Assembly (NCBI GenBank): GCA_019634895.1
Contig: JAHCAM010000007.1
Span: forward strand, 1-64,000
Length of the DNA: 64,000 nt
Direction: 5' to 3'
Origin: Steroidobacteraceae bacterium
GTDB lineage: Bacteria > Pseudomonadota > Gammaproteobacteria > Steroidobacterales > Steroidobacteraceae
The notes beneath the pieces are model-generated. The model was not told the DNA's origin, did not search any database, and saw only the letters and a list, made by a program, of their open reading frames with translations. Of the stretch, positions 19,780-30,663 are shown piece by piece. Made by a program: the position numbers and the translations under genes. The first letter of the stretch is position 1. Each line of letters starts with the position of its first letter.

Positions 19780-21000
19780 CTAGACGGTCCGGGTCGCGAC
19801 CGCAGGCGAGATGGCCGAGGCCCGCCGGGCCGGCTGCCAGGCCGCCAGCAGGCCGATCAGCCAGATCGCCAGCACGCCGCCGACCAGGTAATAGAGGTCG
19901 AGGCGCGGCAGCTGGTACTTGACCGAAAGCCAGTAGCCGACCGCGAGCGCGCCGGCACAGCCGACGACGACGCCGGCGGTCGTGACCATCCAGTTCTCCA
20001 CCAGGAAGTGGCGCACGATGTCCATGCGGCGCGCGCCGACCGCGCGGCGCGTGCCGATCTGGCGGATGCGCGTGCTGACGTTGAAGGTTGCGAGCCCGAA
20101 GATGCCGAGCGCGGTGACCGCGAGCAGCACCCCGGTCACGCTGACGAGGAATATCGCCATGTTGCGGTCGTCGAGGTAGGACTGCTCGATGAAGTAGCTC
20201 ATCGGCCGCACCCAGCGCATCAGGCGCCCGGGATTCGAGTCACCGAGCTTCGCCTCGATCTCGCGCATCACCGCGTCCTGGCGGCCCGGCTCCGCGCGCA
20301 CCACGTAGATCGCGCTGGGCCCGGTCTTGATGCGCGGAAACAGCACCACGTGGTCGAGCTTGTCCCAGCTCACCCAGGCGCCGTGCATGTGCTCGATGAC
20401 GCCGACGATCGTGATCGGCCTGCTGAGGCCGTCGAAGAAGGTCTTGCCGAGGGGATTGGGATCGTCCGGGAACAGGCTCTTCGCAAACGCTTTGGTGACG
20501 ATCGCCTGCGACGCAGCGTCGAAGGTCGGCGTGGGCGGCAGGATCTCCTGCGGCTCGAACGCGCGGCCGGCCGACAACGTGATGCCGAGCGCGTCCACGC
20601 CCTGCTCGTCGATGAGGTAGGTGTTGCCGGGAACGGTCTTCTCCGGGTTCGTCTCGCCGGGCCTGGCCTGGAAGCCGCTCGAACTGCCGCCGCCGGAGAG
20701 CGGAATGTTGCTGATCACGCTCGCCGCCTGGACGCCGGGTATCGCGCGCAGCGTCGCGATGTCCTCGCGCCAGCTCGCGTCGTAATCGAAATCCCTGGCG
20801 AAGCCGGCACTGGCGACGAAGATCATGTTGGCCGTGTCCATGCCGGTCGGCCGGCTGATCTTCTCGACCCGCTGCTTGACGATGTAGACCGCGTTCACGA
20901 GCACCGCGAGCCCGATCGCGATCTGGAACGCGACCAGCAGCGCGCCGGTGCGGTTGCGCCACAGCGCGGAGGCGATCGGGCGGAGGTTCCAGGCTGTCAT
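19780..21000 (-). CDS. MacB/FtsX-family ABC permease, second half (efflux operon B)
   Basis: A 406-residue permease has one N-terminal membrane segment (about 20-42), a periplasmic MacB_PCD domain (about 45-280) and three C-terminal helices of the FtsX type, with FNVSTRIRQIGTRRAVGARRMDIVRHFLVENW. The gene starts one base after the 445-residue permease, so the two are translated together. They probably form a heterodimer equivalent to the single 806-residue chain of operon A. Confidence 0.9.
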   Translation of the reverse strand: MTAWNLRPIASALWRNRTGALLVAFQIAIGLAVLVNAVYIVKQRVEKISRPTGMDTANMIFVASAGFARDFDYDASWREDIATLRAIPGVQAASVISNIPLSGGGSSSGFQARPGETNPEKTVPGNTYLIDEQGVDALGITLSAGRAFEPQEILPPTPTFDAASQAIVTKAFAKSLFPDDPNPLGKTFFDGLSRPITIVGVIEHMHGAWVSWDKLDHVVLFPRIKTGPSAIYVVRAEPGRQDAVMREIEAKLGDSNPGRLMRWVRPMSYFIEQSYLDDRNMAIFLVSVTGVLLAVTALGIFGLATFNVSTRIRQIGTRRAVGARRMDIVRHFLVENWMVTTAGVVVGCAGALAVGYWLSVKYQLPRLDLYYLVGGVLAIWLIGLLAAWQPARRASAISPAVATRTV

Positions 21001-21001
21001 G

Positions 21002-22339
21002 TCATTGCGCCTTCAGGTAGGTGGCGGGCGGGATGCGGCCGATGCGCCATGCCGGATAGAGCCCGGCCGCGATGGTCGCGACGAACGCGAGCGCAAGGGC
21101 GGTGGCGACGCTGGTCATGTCCACCTGCGCCAGCGCCTGCGTTCCGCCCTGGTCGGTCGGGTCCACGGTGTACAGCGCGCGCAGGCCCATCAGCATCAGG
21201 CCGCCGAGCGCGAGGCCGAGCGCCGCGCCGATCGAGGAGACCACGCCGACCTCGACCAGGTGCTGCATGAAAACCTGCCGGCGGCTCGCGCCCAGCGCGC
21301 GCCGCACGCCGGTCATGGCCGCGCCGTTCAGGAACTTCGCCAGCAGCAGTCCCACGGTGTTCAGCAGGCAGACGGCGAGGAAGGCGAAGGCCAGGCCGAC
21401 CAGCACGCGGTCGTCGTTGCCGACCACGTCGTTGTCCACCAGCCACTGGTCCACCGGCGTGAGGCGGTTGTTCAGCGGCCTGCCATAGCGCCCGGCCTGC
21501 TTCTGCTCCTGCGCGTAGTTGTCGAGGAAATCCTGGAAACGCCGGCGCGCATTCTCGTCCGGCAGCTCGACCCACATCTGGATCCAGATGTTCTCGGAGT
21601 TCAGGAAGTCCCGGTAGCTGTTGATTTCCTCGGCCTTCCAGCCCTGGGTATTGCCGGCGCTGTAGATCTCGAGCGCGGCGTTCCAGCCGAACGGGATGTA
21701 GACGTCCTCCGGCTCCTCGAGGCTGCCGTTGTTGACGTCGTAGAAGCTCGGCAGCGGCATCCAGTGGTCGCGAACGCCGACGATGCGGAACTCGTTGTCG
21801 TTCCAGCGGATGCGCTCGCCGACGCTGTTGCGCCCGCCGAAGTACTTCTCGTTCATCGCCCGCGAGATCACCATCACCGGTTCCGGGCCGGTGTCCGCGG
21901 ATGGCGCCCAGGTTCCGCCGTACTGGAACGGCACGTCGAACGCCCCAAAGAAGTCCGTGGTCGTCACCCGCGTCGTGACGCGCTCGGGCCTCGCCTGGCG
22001 GTCCTCCAGCGAGAGCGTGCCCACCGCCTTGTGCATGATCACCTTGCGCTTCGGGATGTCGGAAGCGAACACCGCCAGCGCATCGCGGTAGGTCAGCTGC
22101 CACGGGGGCACGCCAGGCTTGCTGTCGAAGTACTCCTCCGTCGGATCCCAGAAGTCCATGGTGACGGCGTAGAGCACGTCGTTCTTCCACCAGATCGGGT
22201 TGCCGGACAGCGCGCGGTACATGGTCAGCGTCATGACGCAGACCGCGATGCCGAGCGCCACGGCGCCGATCATCAGCGCGGTCAGCCCGGGGTTGCGGCG
22301 CAGGTTGCGGGACGCGAGCTTGAGGTAGTAACCGAACAT
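21002..22339 (-). CDS. MacB/FtsX-family ABC permease, first half (efflux operon B)
   Basis: A 445-residue permease has an N-terminal anchor (about 18-42), a large periplasmic domain (about 45-310) and an FtsX block with three helices, including VGLAFAFLAVCLLNTVGLLLAKFL and GVRRALGASRRQVFMQHLVEVG. It is encoded between the ATPase and the second permease. Separate periplasmic domains in the two permeases suggest an asymmetric heterodimeric pump. The substrate is unknown. Confidence 0.91.
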   Translation of the reverse strand: MFGYYLKLASRNLRRNPGLTALMIGAVALGIAVCVMTLTMYRALSGNPIWWKNDVLYAVTMDFWDPTEEYFDSKPGVPPWQLTYRDALAVFASDIPKRKVIMHKAVGTLSLEDRQARPERVTTRVTTTDFFGAFDVPFQYGGTWAPSADTGPEPVMVISRAMNEKYFGGRNSVGERIRWNDNEFRIVGVRDHWMPLPSFYDVNNGSLEEPEDVYIPFGWNAALEIYSAGNTQGWKAEEINSYRDFLNSENIWIQMWVELPDENARRRFQDFLDNYAQEQKQAGRYGRPLNNRLTPVDQWLVDNDVVGNDDRVLVGLAFAFLAVCLLNTVGLLLAKFLNGAAMTGVRRALGASRRQVFMQHLVEVGVVSSIGAALGLALGGLMLMGLRALYTVDPTDQGGTQALAQVDMTSVATALALAFVATIAAGLYPAWRIGRIPPATYLKAQ

Positions 22340-22355
22340 CTGCTGCCTCCGCCGC

Positions 22356-23099
22356 TCAGGCCGGCGTCATCGTCATCGGCGCCGGGCCATGCGCAACTGC
22401 CGCGGCCTCGATCTCCGCACGCGGCTCGTAAGGACGGAAATCCGAGATCTGCCCGTCCACGATGTGCACGTTCCTGTGCGCGCGGCGCGCCAGCTCCGGA
22501 TCGTGCGTGACCATGATGATGGTCGTGCCCATCTCGTTGATCTGCTCGAGCAGGTCCATGACCTGGCGCGCCATCAGCGAGTCCACGTTGCCGGTCGGCT
22601 CGTCCGCCAGCAGGAAGCGCGGATCGCCGGCCAGCGCCCGGGCGATCGCGGCGCGCTGCTGCTGGCCGCCGGAGAGCTGCGAGGGCATGTGGTGCATGCG
22701 CGAAGACAGGCCGACCACCTCGAGGGCGCTCTTGATGCGCTGGTCGCGGTCCTTCGCGGCGAGGCGCCGGTAGCGCAGCGGCACGTCCACGTTGTCGTAG
22801 ATGTCGAGGTCGGGGATCAGGTTGAAGCTCTGGAAGATGAAGCCGATCTTCTCGTTGCGCAGCCGTGAGCGCTGCTCGTCCGAGAGCCGGCTGACGTCGG
22901 CGCCGTCGAGCTTGTAGCTGCCGGTATCGAACGACTCGAGAAGGCCCGCCACGTTCATGAACGTGGTCTTGCCCGAGCCCGACGGCCCGGTCACGGCCAC
23001 GAACTCGCCGTCGCCGACCTTCAACGAGAAGTTCCTGAGCGCGTGCGTCTCGATCAGGTCGGTCCGGTAGATCTTGCTGATGCCGTTCATTTCCAGCAT
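22356..23099 (-). CDS. MacB/LolD-type ABC transporter ATPase (efflux operon B)
   Basis: This 247-residue ATPase contains Walker A (GPSGSGKTT), Q-loop (FIFQSFNLI), signature (LSGGQQQRAAIARAL), Walker B (FLLADEPTGN) and switch His (MVTHDPELA). A short Pro/Ala-rich C-terminal tail (AHGPAPMTMTPA) follows the domain. It lies between the adaptor and permease genes and should drive the two-permease pump. It is close in architecture to the ATPase of operon A. Confidence 0.93.
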   Translation of the reverse strand: MLEMNGISKIYRTDLIETHALRNFSLKVGDGEFVAVTGPSGSGKTTFMNVAGLLESFDTGSYKLDGADVSRLSDEQRSRLRNEKIGFIFQSFNLIPDLDIYDNVDVPLRYRRLAAKDRDQRIKSALEVVGLSSRMHHMPSQLSGGQQQRAAIARALAGDPRFLLADEPTGNVDSLMARQVMDLLEQINEMGTTIIMVTHDPELARRAHRNVHIVDGQISDFRPYEPRAEIEAAAVAHGPAPMTMTPA

Positions 23100-23111
23100 G
23101 GGGTCCTGCTC

Positions 23112-24446
23112 CTAGCCGCCAATCATTATTTCGGGAACGTCGCGCAGATCGGAAATGCCGGAGACGACCACCTGGTCGCCCGGCTTGAGTCCATCGATCA
23201 CCTCGATCTCGCCGACCGAGGCGGCGCCGAGCGTGACCGGCCGCAGCACCGCGCGGTCGCCATCCACGACGTGCACCGCGCGCGTCGCGCTGGTGATGTC
23301 GCTGCTGCGCTCGAACTTGCGCGCCATCGCGCGCTGCTCGATGACGATGCGCACCGAGCTGCGCTGGCTCTGGCGCAGGCCGGCCGGCTGCGCCTGGAAC
23401 TTGACGCGGCCGGTCACCTGGCCGGAGCGGACTTCCGGCGAAATGGCGGTCACGATCCCGGCGTGCTCGCTGCCGTCGAGGGAGATCTGCGCCTCCATGC
23501 CCGGCTTGATGTCGCGGGCATAGACGTCGGCGACCTGGAACTCGACTTCGAACGCGCTCAGGTCCACGACGGTCAGCAGCGGTGCGTTCTCGGCCACGTT
23601 CGCGCGCTCGGCAGCCGCCAGGTTCGCGACGATCCCGCCCACGGGCGCGCGCACGGTCAGCTCGTCCACGCGGCGCCTGAGGTTGGCGACCGTCAGCGCC
23701 TGGCGGTCGCGCTCGAGGCGGCGCGTGCGCAGGTCGAGGTCCAGGCTCTCGCGCTCGAGCCCGGCGGTCTCGCGCGCGTGCTCGTAGGCGAGCCGCGCGG
23801 ATTCGCGCTCGTCCTGGGCGCGGCGCAGGTCGCGTTCGGGGATGGCGCCCTTGTCCCAGGCCGACTGCGCGCGCTGCAGCTCGCGCTCGGCGGCGCGGAT
23901 CTGCACGTCGGCAAGGTCCATCTCCTCCTGCGAGCGCAGCTGCTGGCGGCGGATCTCGATGCGCTGGCGGGCGAGCGCGGTGTCGAGGCTCTCCAGCGTC
24001 GCGCGCTCGCGCTGGTACTCGTTCTCGAGGGCGGGGCTGACGAGCATCGCGAGCGGCTGGCCGGCCTCGACGGCGTCGCCGGCACGCACGAGGTAGCTGA
24101 TGTTGCCGGGCGCCACGGCGAACAGCGTGGGGCTCACGGCCGCGACCACGGTGCCCTGGGCCGAGACGTCGCGCACGAAGGGGCCCTCGGTCACGGTCGC
24201 GATGCGCAGGCGCTCGCGCGACACGGTGTATTCGGACGCGCTCCAGGCGCGGATCAGCATCACGAAGGCGAGCACCACGAGCGCGCCGCCGGCGATTGCG
24301 CCGTAACGGATCAGCTGCGCACGGCGGTCCGGCGTCGCCTCGACCGCCATGTCCTGGGCTTCGGTGCCGCGGATCGAGGCGTCGCCGGCGGGCGCATCGC
24401 TGCGACCGCCCGACGACATGAGGGGACGAAGACTGGTGATCTTCAT
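23112..24446 (-). CDS. HlyD/MacA-family periplasmic adaptor (efflux operon B)
   Basis: This 444-residue adaptor has a cytoplasmic N-terminus of about 50 residues, one membrane anchor (about 52-72, YGAIAGGALVVLAFVMLI), a barrel-sandwich domain, a coiled-coil hairpin (about 135-235) rich in Arg/Glu/Ala, and a C-terminal domain ending in DGLKPGDQVVVSGISDL. The ATG at 24446 lies about 18 bases after the predicted sigma-54 transcription start and is preceded by GAGG. A longer in-frame reading crosses the promoter and was rejected. It is the first gene of operon B. Confidence 0.92.
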   Translation of the reverse strand: MKITSLRPLMSSGGRSDAPAGDASIRGTEAQDMAVEATPDRRAQLIRYGAIAGGALVVLAFVMLIRAWSASEYTVSRERLRIATVTEGPFVRDVSAQGTVVAAVSPTLFAVAPGNISYLVRAGDAVEAGQPLAMLVSPALENEYQRERATLESLDTALARQRIEIRRQQLRSQEEMDLADVQIRAAERELQRAQSAWDKGAIPERDLRRAQDERESARLAYEHARETAGLERESLDLDLRTRRLERDRQALTVANLRRRVDELTVRAPVGGIVANLAAAERANVAENAPLLTVVDLSAFEVEFQVADVYARDIKPGMEAQISLDGSEHAGIVTAISPEVRSGQVTGRVKFQAQPAGLRQSQRSSVRIVIEQRAMARKFERSSDITSATRAVHVVDGDRAVLRPVTLGAASVGEIEVIDGLKPGDQVVVSGISDLRDVPEIMIGG

Positions 24447-24474
24447 GGCTGACGTGGCCTCACGGCCGATCAGC

Positions 24475-24491
24475 TGCAAGCGGCGTGCCAA
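24475..24491 (-). promoter_or_regulatory. Sigma-54 (-24/-12) promoter of efflux operon B
   Basis: On the minus strand the site reads TTGGCACGCCGCTTGCA, a full match to TGGCACG-N4-TTGCW. The predicted start is near 24464, so the leader of the adaptor gene is only about 18 bases. Confidence 0.9.
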
Positions 24492-24566
24492 AGTCGGGCG
24501 GCCGTCGTAACGTATTGATTCGCATCCCGTAAGGTTCTGGACCTCAGCGGCCAGCACATGACGCGA

Positions 24567-24603
24567 GTGTCCGCGGACACGGATGCGGACAGGGATGCGG
24601 ACA
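24567..24603. promoter_or_regulatory. Upstream activator sites with TGTCCG/CGGACA half-sites (operon B)
   Basis: A perfect 14-base palindrome, GTGTCCGCGGACAC (24567-24580), is followed by two more CGGACA half-sites at 24586 and 24598, each 12 bases after the previous one. They lie about 80-115 bases upstream of the -24 element. The half-site is the same as in operon A. The 12-base phasing could allow cooperative binding of activator dimers. Confidence 0.7.
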
Positions 24604-24640
24604 CAATCGTATGGCGGGGCAGTCCGTGGGACCCCTCGCG

Positions 24641-24700
24641 GCTCGCGCCGCCGGAACTTACGGGCCCGCAAGCGGGCGCGTAAGTTCCGGCGGCGCGAGC
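24641..24700. repeat. Palindromic element of repeat family 2 (single hairpin)
   Basis: Perfect 22-base arms (24641-24662 and 24679-24700) contain the core GCCGGAACTTACG and its complement. The 16 bases between them are themselves mostly self-complementary (GCCCGC-AA-GCGGGC). The same 22 bases occur at 61636-61657. The element lies between the end of the oligopeptide-binding protein gene and the upstream sites of operon B, and could act as a terminator. Confidence 0.8.
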
Positions 24701-24726
24701 TGCGGGCCCGGACCGAAGAAGCCGCC

Positions 24727-26340
24727 TTACCGACTGATGAGTGCCAGGTCCTTCGAGTAAGTCACGTTCATCACCGTGTCATACCAGCCGGAAACGCGCG
24801 GCGCGACCAGGTGCTTGGAGACGTAGAAGTAGAGCGGGATCAGCGGCACGTCCTCGAGCAGTTGCCGCTCGGCCGCGGCCAGCAGCGCAGCGCGTTCCTC
24901 CGCCGGAGCCTTCGATGCCGCTGCCAGCAGCTGGTCGTACTTCGCGCTCGCGTAGCGCGGCAGATTGATGCCGAAGCCGGATTTCAGCACCTGCAGGAAG
25001 GAGTACGCGTCGTTGTAGTCGCCGATCCAGCTGGCGCGGAACAGGGCGGCCTCGCGCGCGTCGATGGCCGCCTTCAGCACGCGGAAATCCTCCGAACGCA
25101 GGCTGACCTCGGCGCCGAGGTGCTGCTTCCACATCGCCGTCACCGCGAGCGCGATGCGGTCGTGGACGGGGCTCTTGCTGCTGCGCAGCTCCACGCGCAG
25201 CGGCCGCGCCGGCGAGTAGCCGGCTTCGGCGTAGAGGCGCCGTGCCTCGGCCAGGCGCGCGGTGTCGTCGAGGCCCGCCCAGGAGAATCGCTGCGGCGCG
25301 TAGCCGGCCACGCCTTCCGGTACCCAGCCGAAGGCCGGCCGCTCGCCGTCGCCGAGGACCTGCTGCGCGAGGACCTCACGGTCAATTGCCATCGCCAGCG
25401 CCTGCCGCAGCTTCGGTGAATCCCCGAACGGCGGCAGGTCGAGCGCCAGGCCGTAGTAATAGATGCCGACGTGAGGCGCGATGTGAAGCTGCCCCGGCAG
25501 CTCGCGTTCCAGGCGCGCGACCTCGCCGGGCGGGACGGTGTAGGTGACGTCGAGGTCGCCGGCGCGGAAGCGCGTCAGTTCCGTCACCGGGTCGGCGACG
25601 TGCACGTAGCGCACGGCATCGAGGCGGTTCGCCGCGTCGTTCCAGTAGTGCGGATTGCGTCTCGCGAGGATGTGCGAACCGATCTTCCACTCGACCGGCG
25701 CGAAGGCGCCGTTGGTCACGGCCACGCCCGGGCGCGCGAACTCGCCGCCGCGGGCCGCGAGCGTCGCGCGGTGCACGGGAAAAGTGCTGGGGTGCGAGAG
25801 CATGGCCGTGAAATAGGGACTCGGCGCGTCGAGCCGCACGACCAGCGTGCGTTCATCCGGCGCCGAGACGCCGAGCGCGGCCGGTGGCTGGCGTCCCGCC
25901 ACGATCTCCGCGGCATTCTCGACCGGCTCCAGCATCAGCGCGTACTGCGAGGCTGTCGCCGGGTCCACCAGCCTGCGGAAGGCGAACGCGAAGTCCTCGG
26001 CGACCAGGGGATCGCCATTCGACCAGCGCGCCGAGGCGCGCAGCATGAATGTATAGCTGCGGCCGTCTTCCGAGACGGTCCAGTACTCCGCGGCGCCCGG
26101 GACCGTGCCGCCGTCCGGGGCCATGGCGGTGAGGCCTTCGTAGCAGTCCCGCAGGATGGTCATCGCCGCTTCCATGCGCGCGAGCTGCGGATCGATCGAG
26201 TCGGGCTCGCTGCCGTTGCCGCGGCGCAGTTCGCCTGCCGCCGCGGGAGAGTCGCCCGCGCCGCAGCCGGACAGCGGGCCCGCCACCAGCGCCAGCGCAG
26301 CGACGAGGACAGGCGCTGCCAGGCCGCCGCGCCGCCTCAT
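24727..26340 (-). CDS. OppA-like oligopeptide-binding lipoprotein (SBP family 5)
   Basis: A 537-residue periplasmic solute-binding protein has a lipoprotein signal peptide ending LSGC, so it is probably anchored through its Cys. Features of family 5 include [26 protein letters not shown] at the start, [32 protein letters not shown], and [17 protein letters not shown]. No permease or ATPase partner is nearby. The start overlaps the mnmG stop in an ATGA, so both genes are co-transcribed. Confidence 0.91.
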   Translation of the reverse strand: MRRRGGLAAPVLVAALALVAGPLSGCGAGDSPAAAGELRRGNGSEPDSIDPQLARMEAAMTILRDCYEGLTAMAPDGGTVPGAAEYWTVSEDGRSYTFMLRASARWSNGDPLVAEDFAFAFRRLVDPATASQYALMLEPVENAAEIVAGRQPPAALGVSAPDERTLVVRLDAPSPYFTAMLSHPSTFPVHRATLAARGGEFARPGVAVTNGAFAPVEWKIGSHILARRNPHYWNDAANRLDAVRYVHVADPVTELTRFRAGDLDVTYTVPPGEVARLERELPGQLHIAPHVGIYYYGLALDLPPFGDSPKLRQALAMAIDREVLAQQVLGDGERPAFGWVPEGVAGYAPQRFSWAGLDDTARLAEARRLYAEAGYSPARPLRVELRSSKSPVHDRIALAVTAMWKQHLGAEVSLRSEDFRVLKAAIDAREAALFRASWIGDYNDAYSFLQVLKSGFGINLPRYASAKYDQLLAAASKAPAEERAALLAAAERQLLEDVPLIPLYFYVSKHLVAPRVSGWYDTVMNVTYSKDLALISR

Positions 26341-28061
26341 GCGGCGCGGAAGCGCTTCTTGAGGTGCACGAGCAGGATGGAGATCGTCGCCGCGGTGACG
26401 CCCGGCATGCGCGAGGCCTGGCCGAGGGTCTGCGGACGCCACTGCGTGAGCCGCTGGCGCGCCTCGTTCGACAGGCCGGAGACAGTCGCGTAGTCGAGCG
26501 AGGAAGGCAGGCGAGTGTCCTCGTGCCGGCGCTGGCGCTCGATCTCGGCGCGCTGGCGCTCGATATAGCCGGCGTACCTGGCCTCGACCTCGATCGCGAG
26601 CGTAACCTGCTCTGCAAGCCGCGCGTCATCCTGCCCCGCGCCGCCCGCCGCAATCGCATCGCGCTTGCGGCAGAAGAACTCCCAGCGCGCGTCGTCCACG
26701 AGCCCGAGTCCGCGCGCCACGGGCGTCAGGCGCGCGTCCGCGTTGTCCTCGCGCAGCAGCAGCCGGTGCTCGGCCCGGCTGGTGAACATGCGATAGGGCT
26801 CGATCGCGCCCTGCGTGACCAGGTCGTCCACCAGCACGCCGAGGTAGGCCTCGCCACGGCGCGGCGACCAGGGCTCGCGACCGGCGGCTGCCAGCGCGGC
26901 GTTGATGCCCGCGAGCAGGCCCTGCGCCGCCGCTTCCTCGTATCCGGTGGTGCCGTTGATCTGTCCCGCAAAGAAGAGCCCGGCCAGCAGTTTCGTCTCC
27001 AGGCTGTACTTCAGGCCGCGCGGGTCGAAGTAGTCGTACTCGATGGCGTAGCCGGGGCGGATCAGCTCCGCGCGCTCGAAGCCGCGGATGGTGCGGACGA
27101 ACTCGAGCTGGACTTCCGCCGGCAGGCTGGTCGAGATGCCGTTCGGATAGACGACGTGCGTGTCGAGGCCCTCCGGCTCGACGAAAACCTGGTGCGATGC
27201 CCTGGCCGCGAAGCGCACGACCTTGTCCTCGACCGAGGGGCAGTAGCGCGGGCCGATGCCCTCGATGCGCCCGGTGAACATCGGCGAGCGGTCGGTGGCG
27301 CCGCGGATGATCCCGTGCGTGCGCTCGTTGGTCTGCGTGATGTGGCAATCGAGCTGCGGCGGATGATCCTCGCGCCGGCAGAGGAAGGAGAACACCGGGC
27401 GCGGCTCGTCGCCCGGCTGCGGCTGCATCACGGAATAATCGAGCGTGCGGCCGTCGAGCCGCGGCGGCGTGCCGGTCTTGAGCCGGCCGACCGTGAACGG
27501 CAGTTCTCGCAGGCGCGCAGCCAGCGCATTCGAAGGCGCATCGCCCGCGCGCCCGCCCTCGCGGCTGTCGAGGCCGACATGGATGCGCCCGCCGAGGAAA
27601 GTGCCGACGGTCAGCACGACAGTGCTCGCGCGGATGGTCTCGCCGGCGGCCGTGACGACGCCGGTTACGCGCCCGCCCTCGACCACGAGGTCGGCCGCTT
27701 CGCCTTCGCGCAGTTCGAGCCCGGCCTGCGCGTCCAGGACGGCGCGGATCGCGCGCCGGTACAGCGAGCGATCGGCCTGCGCCCGCGTCGCGCGCACCGC
27801 CGGGCCCTTGCTGGCGTTCAGGGTGCGGAACTGGATGCCGGCGCGGTCGGCCGCCATCGCCATCGCCCCGCCCATCGCGTCGATCTCGCGCACCAGGTGG
27901 CCCTTGCCGATGCCGCCGATCGCGGGGTTGCAGCTCATCTGGCCGATGGTGTCGAGCTTCTGGGTCAGGAGCAGCGTGCGCGCGCCCATGCGGGCAGCCG
28001 CGAGCGCCGCCTCGGTGCCCGCGTGCCCGCCGCCGATGACGATGACGTCCCAGGGGTGCAT
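26337..28061 (-). CDS. mnmG: tRNA uridine-5-carboxymethylaminomethyl modification enzyme MnmG (GidA), shortened
   Basis: This FAD-dependent enzyme, with MnmE, modifies the wobble uridine of certain tRNAs. It has the N-terminal FAD motif [34 protein letters not shown], and the C-terminal [27 protein letters not shown]. It has 574 residues against about 620-630 in most bacteria. The missing part appears to be one block of about 50 residues between [12 protein letters not shown] and [20 protein letters not shown]. The ATG at 28061 begins [12 protein letters not shown]. The 900-codon open reading upstream of it is antisense to the TonB receptor gene and not part of the protein. Confidence 0.93.
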   Translation of the reverse strand: MHPWDVIVIGGGHAGTEAALAAARMGARTLLLTQKLDTIGQMSCNPAIGGIGKGHLVREIDAMGGAMAMAADRAGIQFRTLNASKGPAVRATRAQADRSLYRRAIRAVLDAQAGLELREGEAADLVVEGGRVTGVVTAAGETIRASTVVLTVGTFLGGRIHVGLDSREGGRAGDAPSNALAARLRELPFTVGRLKTGTPPRLDGRTLDYSVMQPQPGDEPRPVFSFLCRREDHPPQLDCHITQTNERTHGIIRGATDRSPMFTGRIEGIGPRYCPSVEDKVVRFAARASHQVFVEPEGLDTHVVYPNGISTSLPAEVQLEFVRTIRGFERAELIRPGYAIEYDYFDPRGLKYSLETKLLAGLFFAGQINGTTGYEEAAAQGLLAGINAALAAAGREPWSPRRGEAYLGVLVDDLVTQGAIEPYRMFTSRAEHRLLLREDNADARLTPVARGLGLVDDARWEFFCRKRDAIAAGGAGQDDARLAEQVTLAIEVEARYAGYIERQRAEIERQRRHEDTRLPSSLDYATVSGLSNEARQRLTQWRPQTLGQASRMPGVTAATISILLVHLKKRFRAA

Positions 28062-28154
28062 TTCAGGGGCGACATGGTAGCGCGGGGAAACCGGCTCGCG
28101 TAGAGTCATTCCAGATCGACCGTCGGGGGCAGGCCGCGTGGCCAGGAGAGAACC

Positions 28155-30653
28155 ATGAGCATGCACACCAGGCATTTCCCGTTGATCGCCGCGGCCGTCG
28201 CGGCGGCGCTCGCCGCGCCGGCGGCCATCGCCCAGGACGAGCGCGAGGAACTCGGCGCGGTCGTCGTCACCGGCACACGCGTCGCCAACCGCTCCGCGCT
28301 CGAGACCGCGGTCGCGGTGGACGTGGTCGGCGCCGAGACCCTGCAGAATTCGGGCATCACCGAGCTGAACCAGGCGCTTTCGGTCGCGCTGCCCTCCTTC
28401 AACTTCCCGCGGCCCGGCCTGGCGGACGGCACCGATACCATCCGCCCGGCGACGCTGCGCGGCCTCGCGCCCGACCAGACGCTGGTGCTGCTGAACTCGA
28501 AGCGGCGCCATGCGTCGTCGCTGGTCAACGTCAACGGCACGATCGGCCGCGGCGCGGCGGCGGTGGACCTCAACACGATCCCGACCGCGATCGTGCAGTC
28601 CATCGAGGTGCTGCGCGACGGCGCCTCCGCGCAGTACGGCTCGGACGCCATTGCCGGCGTCATCAACGTGCGCCTGCGCGAGGACCGGGAGGGCGGCAGT
28701 GTGACCGGCAGTTTCGGCGTACGCGAGTCGAGCTATGCGACACCGACCGGCACTCCCCCGGCCGGCGCGACCTGGTCGGCGCCGTCGACCCTCAACAGCA
28801 GCCGCTCCGACGGCGAGACGCTGACGGTCTCCGGCTGGAAGGGTTTGCCGCTGGGCGCATCCGGCTTCGTGACGCTGGCCCTGGAGTACAAGGACCAGGA
28901 GCGCACCGAGCGCGGCGGCTGGGATTTCCGGCAGCAGTATCCGCTGGTGGCCGGCGTCTTCGACCCGCGCGAGGCGACCATCGAGCGCTTCAACGCCTGG
29001 TACGGCGAGCCGGAGCTGGAGCAGCTCAGCTTCTTCGCGAATGCGGGATACGACCTCGCGAACGGCGTGCACCTCTATGGCTGGGCCAGCTACCAGGACC
29101 GCAGCGCGCGCTCCGCGGGCTTCTTCCGCCGCGCACTCGACGACCGCAACGTGATCCAGATCTACCCCGACGGCTTCCTGCCGATCATCGCGCCGGACGT
29201 CGAGGACTACAGCATCGCCGGCGGCGCGGCCTGGGAATGGGGCGACTGGCAGATGGACAGCTCGCTGGTCTACGGCTACAACGAGATGTTCTTCACGATC
29301 GAGAACACGCTGAACCGCTCGCTGGGCCCGGCCAGCCCCACCGAGTTCGACTCCGGCGGCTTCGACTACGACCAGCTCGTGTTCAACTTCTCCGGCGTGC
29401 GCCAGCTGCCGGTCGGCGGCCTGGCGTCGCCGCTCAACGTCGCGGTCGGGCTCGAGGCGCGGCGCGAAAGTTACTCGATCACCGCGGGTGAGCCGGATTC
29501 CTGGCGCAACGGCGGCGTGCTGCTGCCCAACGGGCAGCCGACCGCATCCGGTGCCCAGGTGTTCCCGGGCTTCCGGCCGTCCAACGAGGTCAACGAGAGC
29601 CGCACCGCCATCGGCGCGTACCTCGACCTGGAGGCGAACCTGACGGAGCGCTTCCTCGGCTCGGTGGCGCTGCGGGCGGAGGACTACGACGACTTCGGCA
29701 GCAACGTGTCGGGAAAGCTCGCGGGCCGCTTCGACTTCACTGACCGGTTCGCCGTCCGGGCCTCGATCCAGAACGGCTTCCGCGCACCCTCGCTGCCACA
29801 GCAGTACTTCGCGACCACGTCCACCAACTTCATCAATGGCGTGCCTTTCGACATTACCACCTTCCCGGTCAGCGACCCGGTCGCCATTGCGTTGGGCGCG
29901 CAGCCGCTGGACGCCGAGGAGTCGCTGAACTATTCGCTCGGCTTCGTGATGCGCTTCGACCCGGTCACGATCACGATCGACGCCTACCGCATCGACATCG
30001 ATGACCGCATCGTACTGTCTGAGAATCTGACGGATCCGCAGGTCCGGACCTTCCTGACCAACCAGGGCTTCGTCGGAGTCGGCGGCGGCCGCTTCTTCCT
30101 GAACGGCGTGGACACCGAGACCGAGGGGCTCGACATCGTCATGAACTGGCCGTGGGAAGCGGGCGCTGCGGGCAGCTTCGACTTCACGCTGGTCGCCAAC
30201 TTCAACTCGACCGACGTGACGCGCGTGCCGCCGCCCTCGGCGGCGCTTGGGCAGATCTACTCGCCGGCGACGCCGCCGCCGCTGTTCGGGCGCATCAACG
30301 TGCTGACCTTCGAGGACGGCAACCCGAAGGACAAGTACGCCGCGATCGTCAACTGGAAACTGCAGCAGTTCGGCGCAACGCTGCGCGCGACCCGGTACGG
30401 CAAGGCGCTGGATCCCGGAACCTCGGCGCCCCTGGACTTCACACTGGGCGCCAAGACGCTGCTCGACCTGGAGGCGCGCTTCGACGTCACCGAGCGGATC
30501 CGCATCGCCGTCGGCGCGGACAACCTGACCGACGAGTATCCTGAGCCCTTCCCGGTCGCCCGGAATACGACCGGCAATACGCCATTCTCGAACTACTCGC
30601 CGTTCGGCAGGTCCGGCCGCTTCGTCTACGGCCGGCTGACCGTCGGATTCTGA
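28155..30653 (+). CDS. TonB-dependent outer-membrane receptor
   Basis: An 832-residue receptor has a signal peptide ([16 protein letters not shown]), a plug domain (about 35-165, [16 protein letters not shown] to [11 protein letters not shown]) and a 22-strand-type beta-barrel ending [10 protein letters not shown] with a terminal Phe. The plug has the form seen in receptors of Xanthomonadales and related groups. The ligand is unknown. The gene is divergent from mnmG with a 93-base gap, and the start follows AGGAGAG. No FecR-like anti-sigma partner is adjacent. A hairpin at 30664-30695 follows it. Confidence 0.92.
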   Translation: MSMHTRHFPLIAAAVAAALAAPAAIAQDEREELGAVVVTGTRVANRSALETAVAVDVVGAETLQNSGITELNQALSVALPSFNFPRPGLADGTDTIRPATLRGLAPDQTLVLLNSKRRHASSLVNVNGTIGRGAAAVDLNTIPTAIVQSIEVLRDGASAQYGSDAIAGVINVRLREDREGGSVTGSFGVRESSYATPTGTPPAGATWSAPSTLNSSRSDGETLTVSGWKGLPLGASGFVTLALEYKDQERTERGGWDFRQQYPLVAGVFDPREATIERFNAWYGEPELEQLSFFANAGYDLANGVHLYGWASYQDRSARSAGFFRRALDDRNVIQIYPDGFLPIIAPDVEDYSIAGGAAWEWGDWQMDSSLVYGYNEMFFTIENTLNRSLGPASPTEFDSGGFDYDQLVFNFSGVRQLPVGGLASPLNVAVGLEARRESYSITAGEPDSWRNGGVLLPNGQPTASGAQVFPGFRPSNEVNESRTAIGAYLDLEANLTERFLGSVALRAEDYDDFGSNVSGKLAGRFDFTDRFAVRASIQNGFRAPSLPQQYFATTSTNFINGVPFDITTFPVSDPVAIALGAQPLDAEESLNYSLGFVMRFDPVTITIDAYRIDIDDRIVLSENLTDPQVRTFLTNQGFVGVGGGRFFLNGVDTETEGLDIVMNWPWEAGAAGSFDFTLVANFNSTDVTRVPPPSAALGQIYSPATPPPLFGRINVLTFEDGNPKDKYAAIVNWKLQQFGATLRATRYGKALDPGTSAPLDFTLGAKTLLDLEARFDVTERIRIAVGADNLTDEYPEPFPVARNTTGNTPFSNYSPFGRSGRFVYGRLTVGF

Positions 30654-30663
30654 TCGGGGCCCA

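Noticed and set aside
24641..24700. attC-like recombination site (integron)
   Set aside because: The core reads GCCGGAACTTACG, which does not contain matching RYYYAAC and GTTRRRY boxes at the right positions, and no integrase is nearby.
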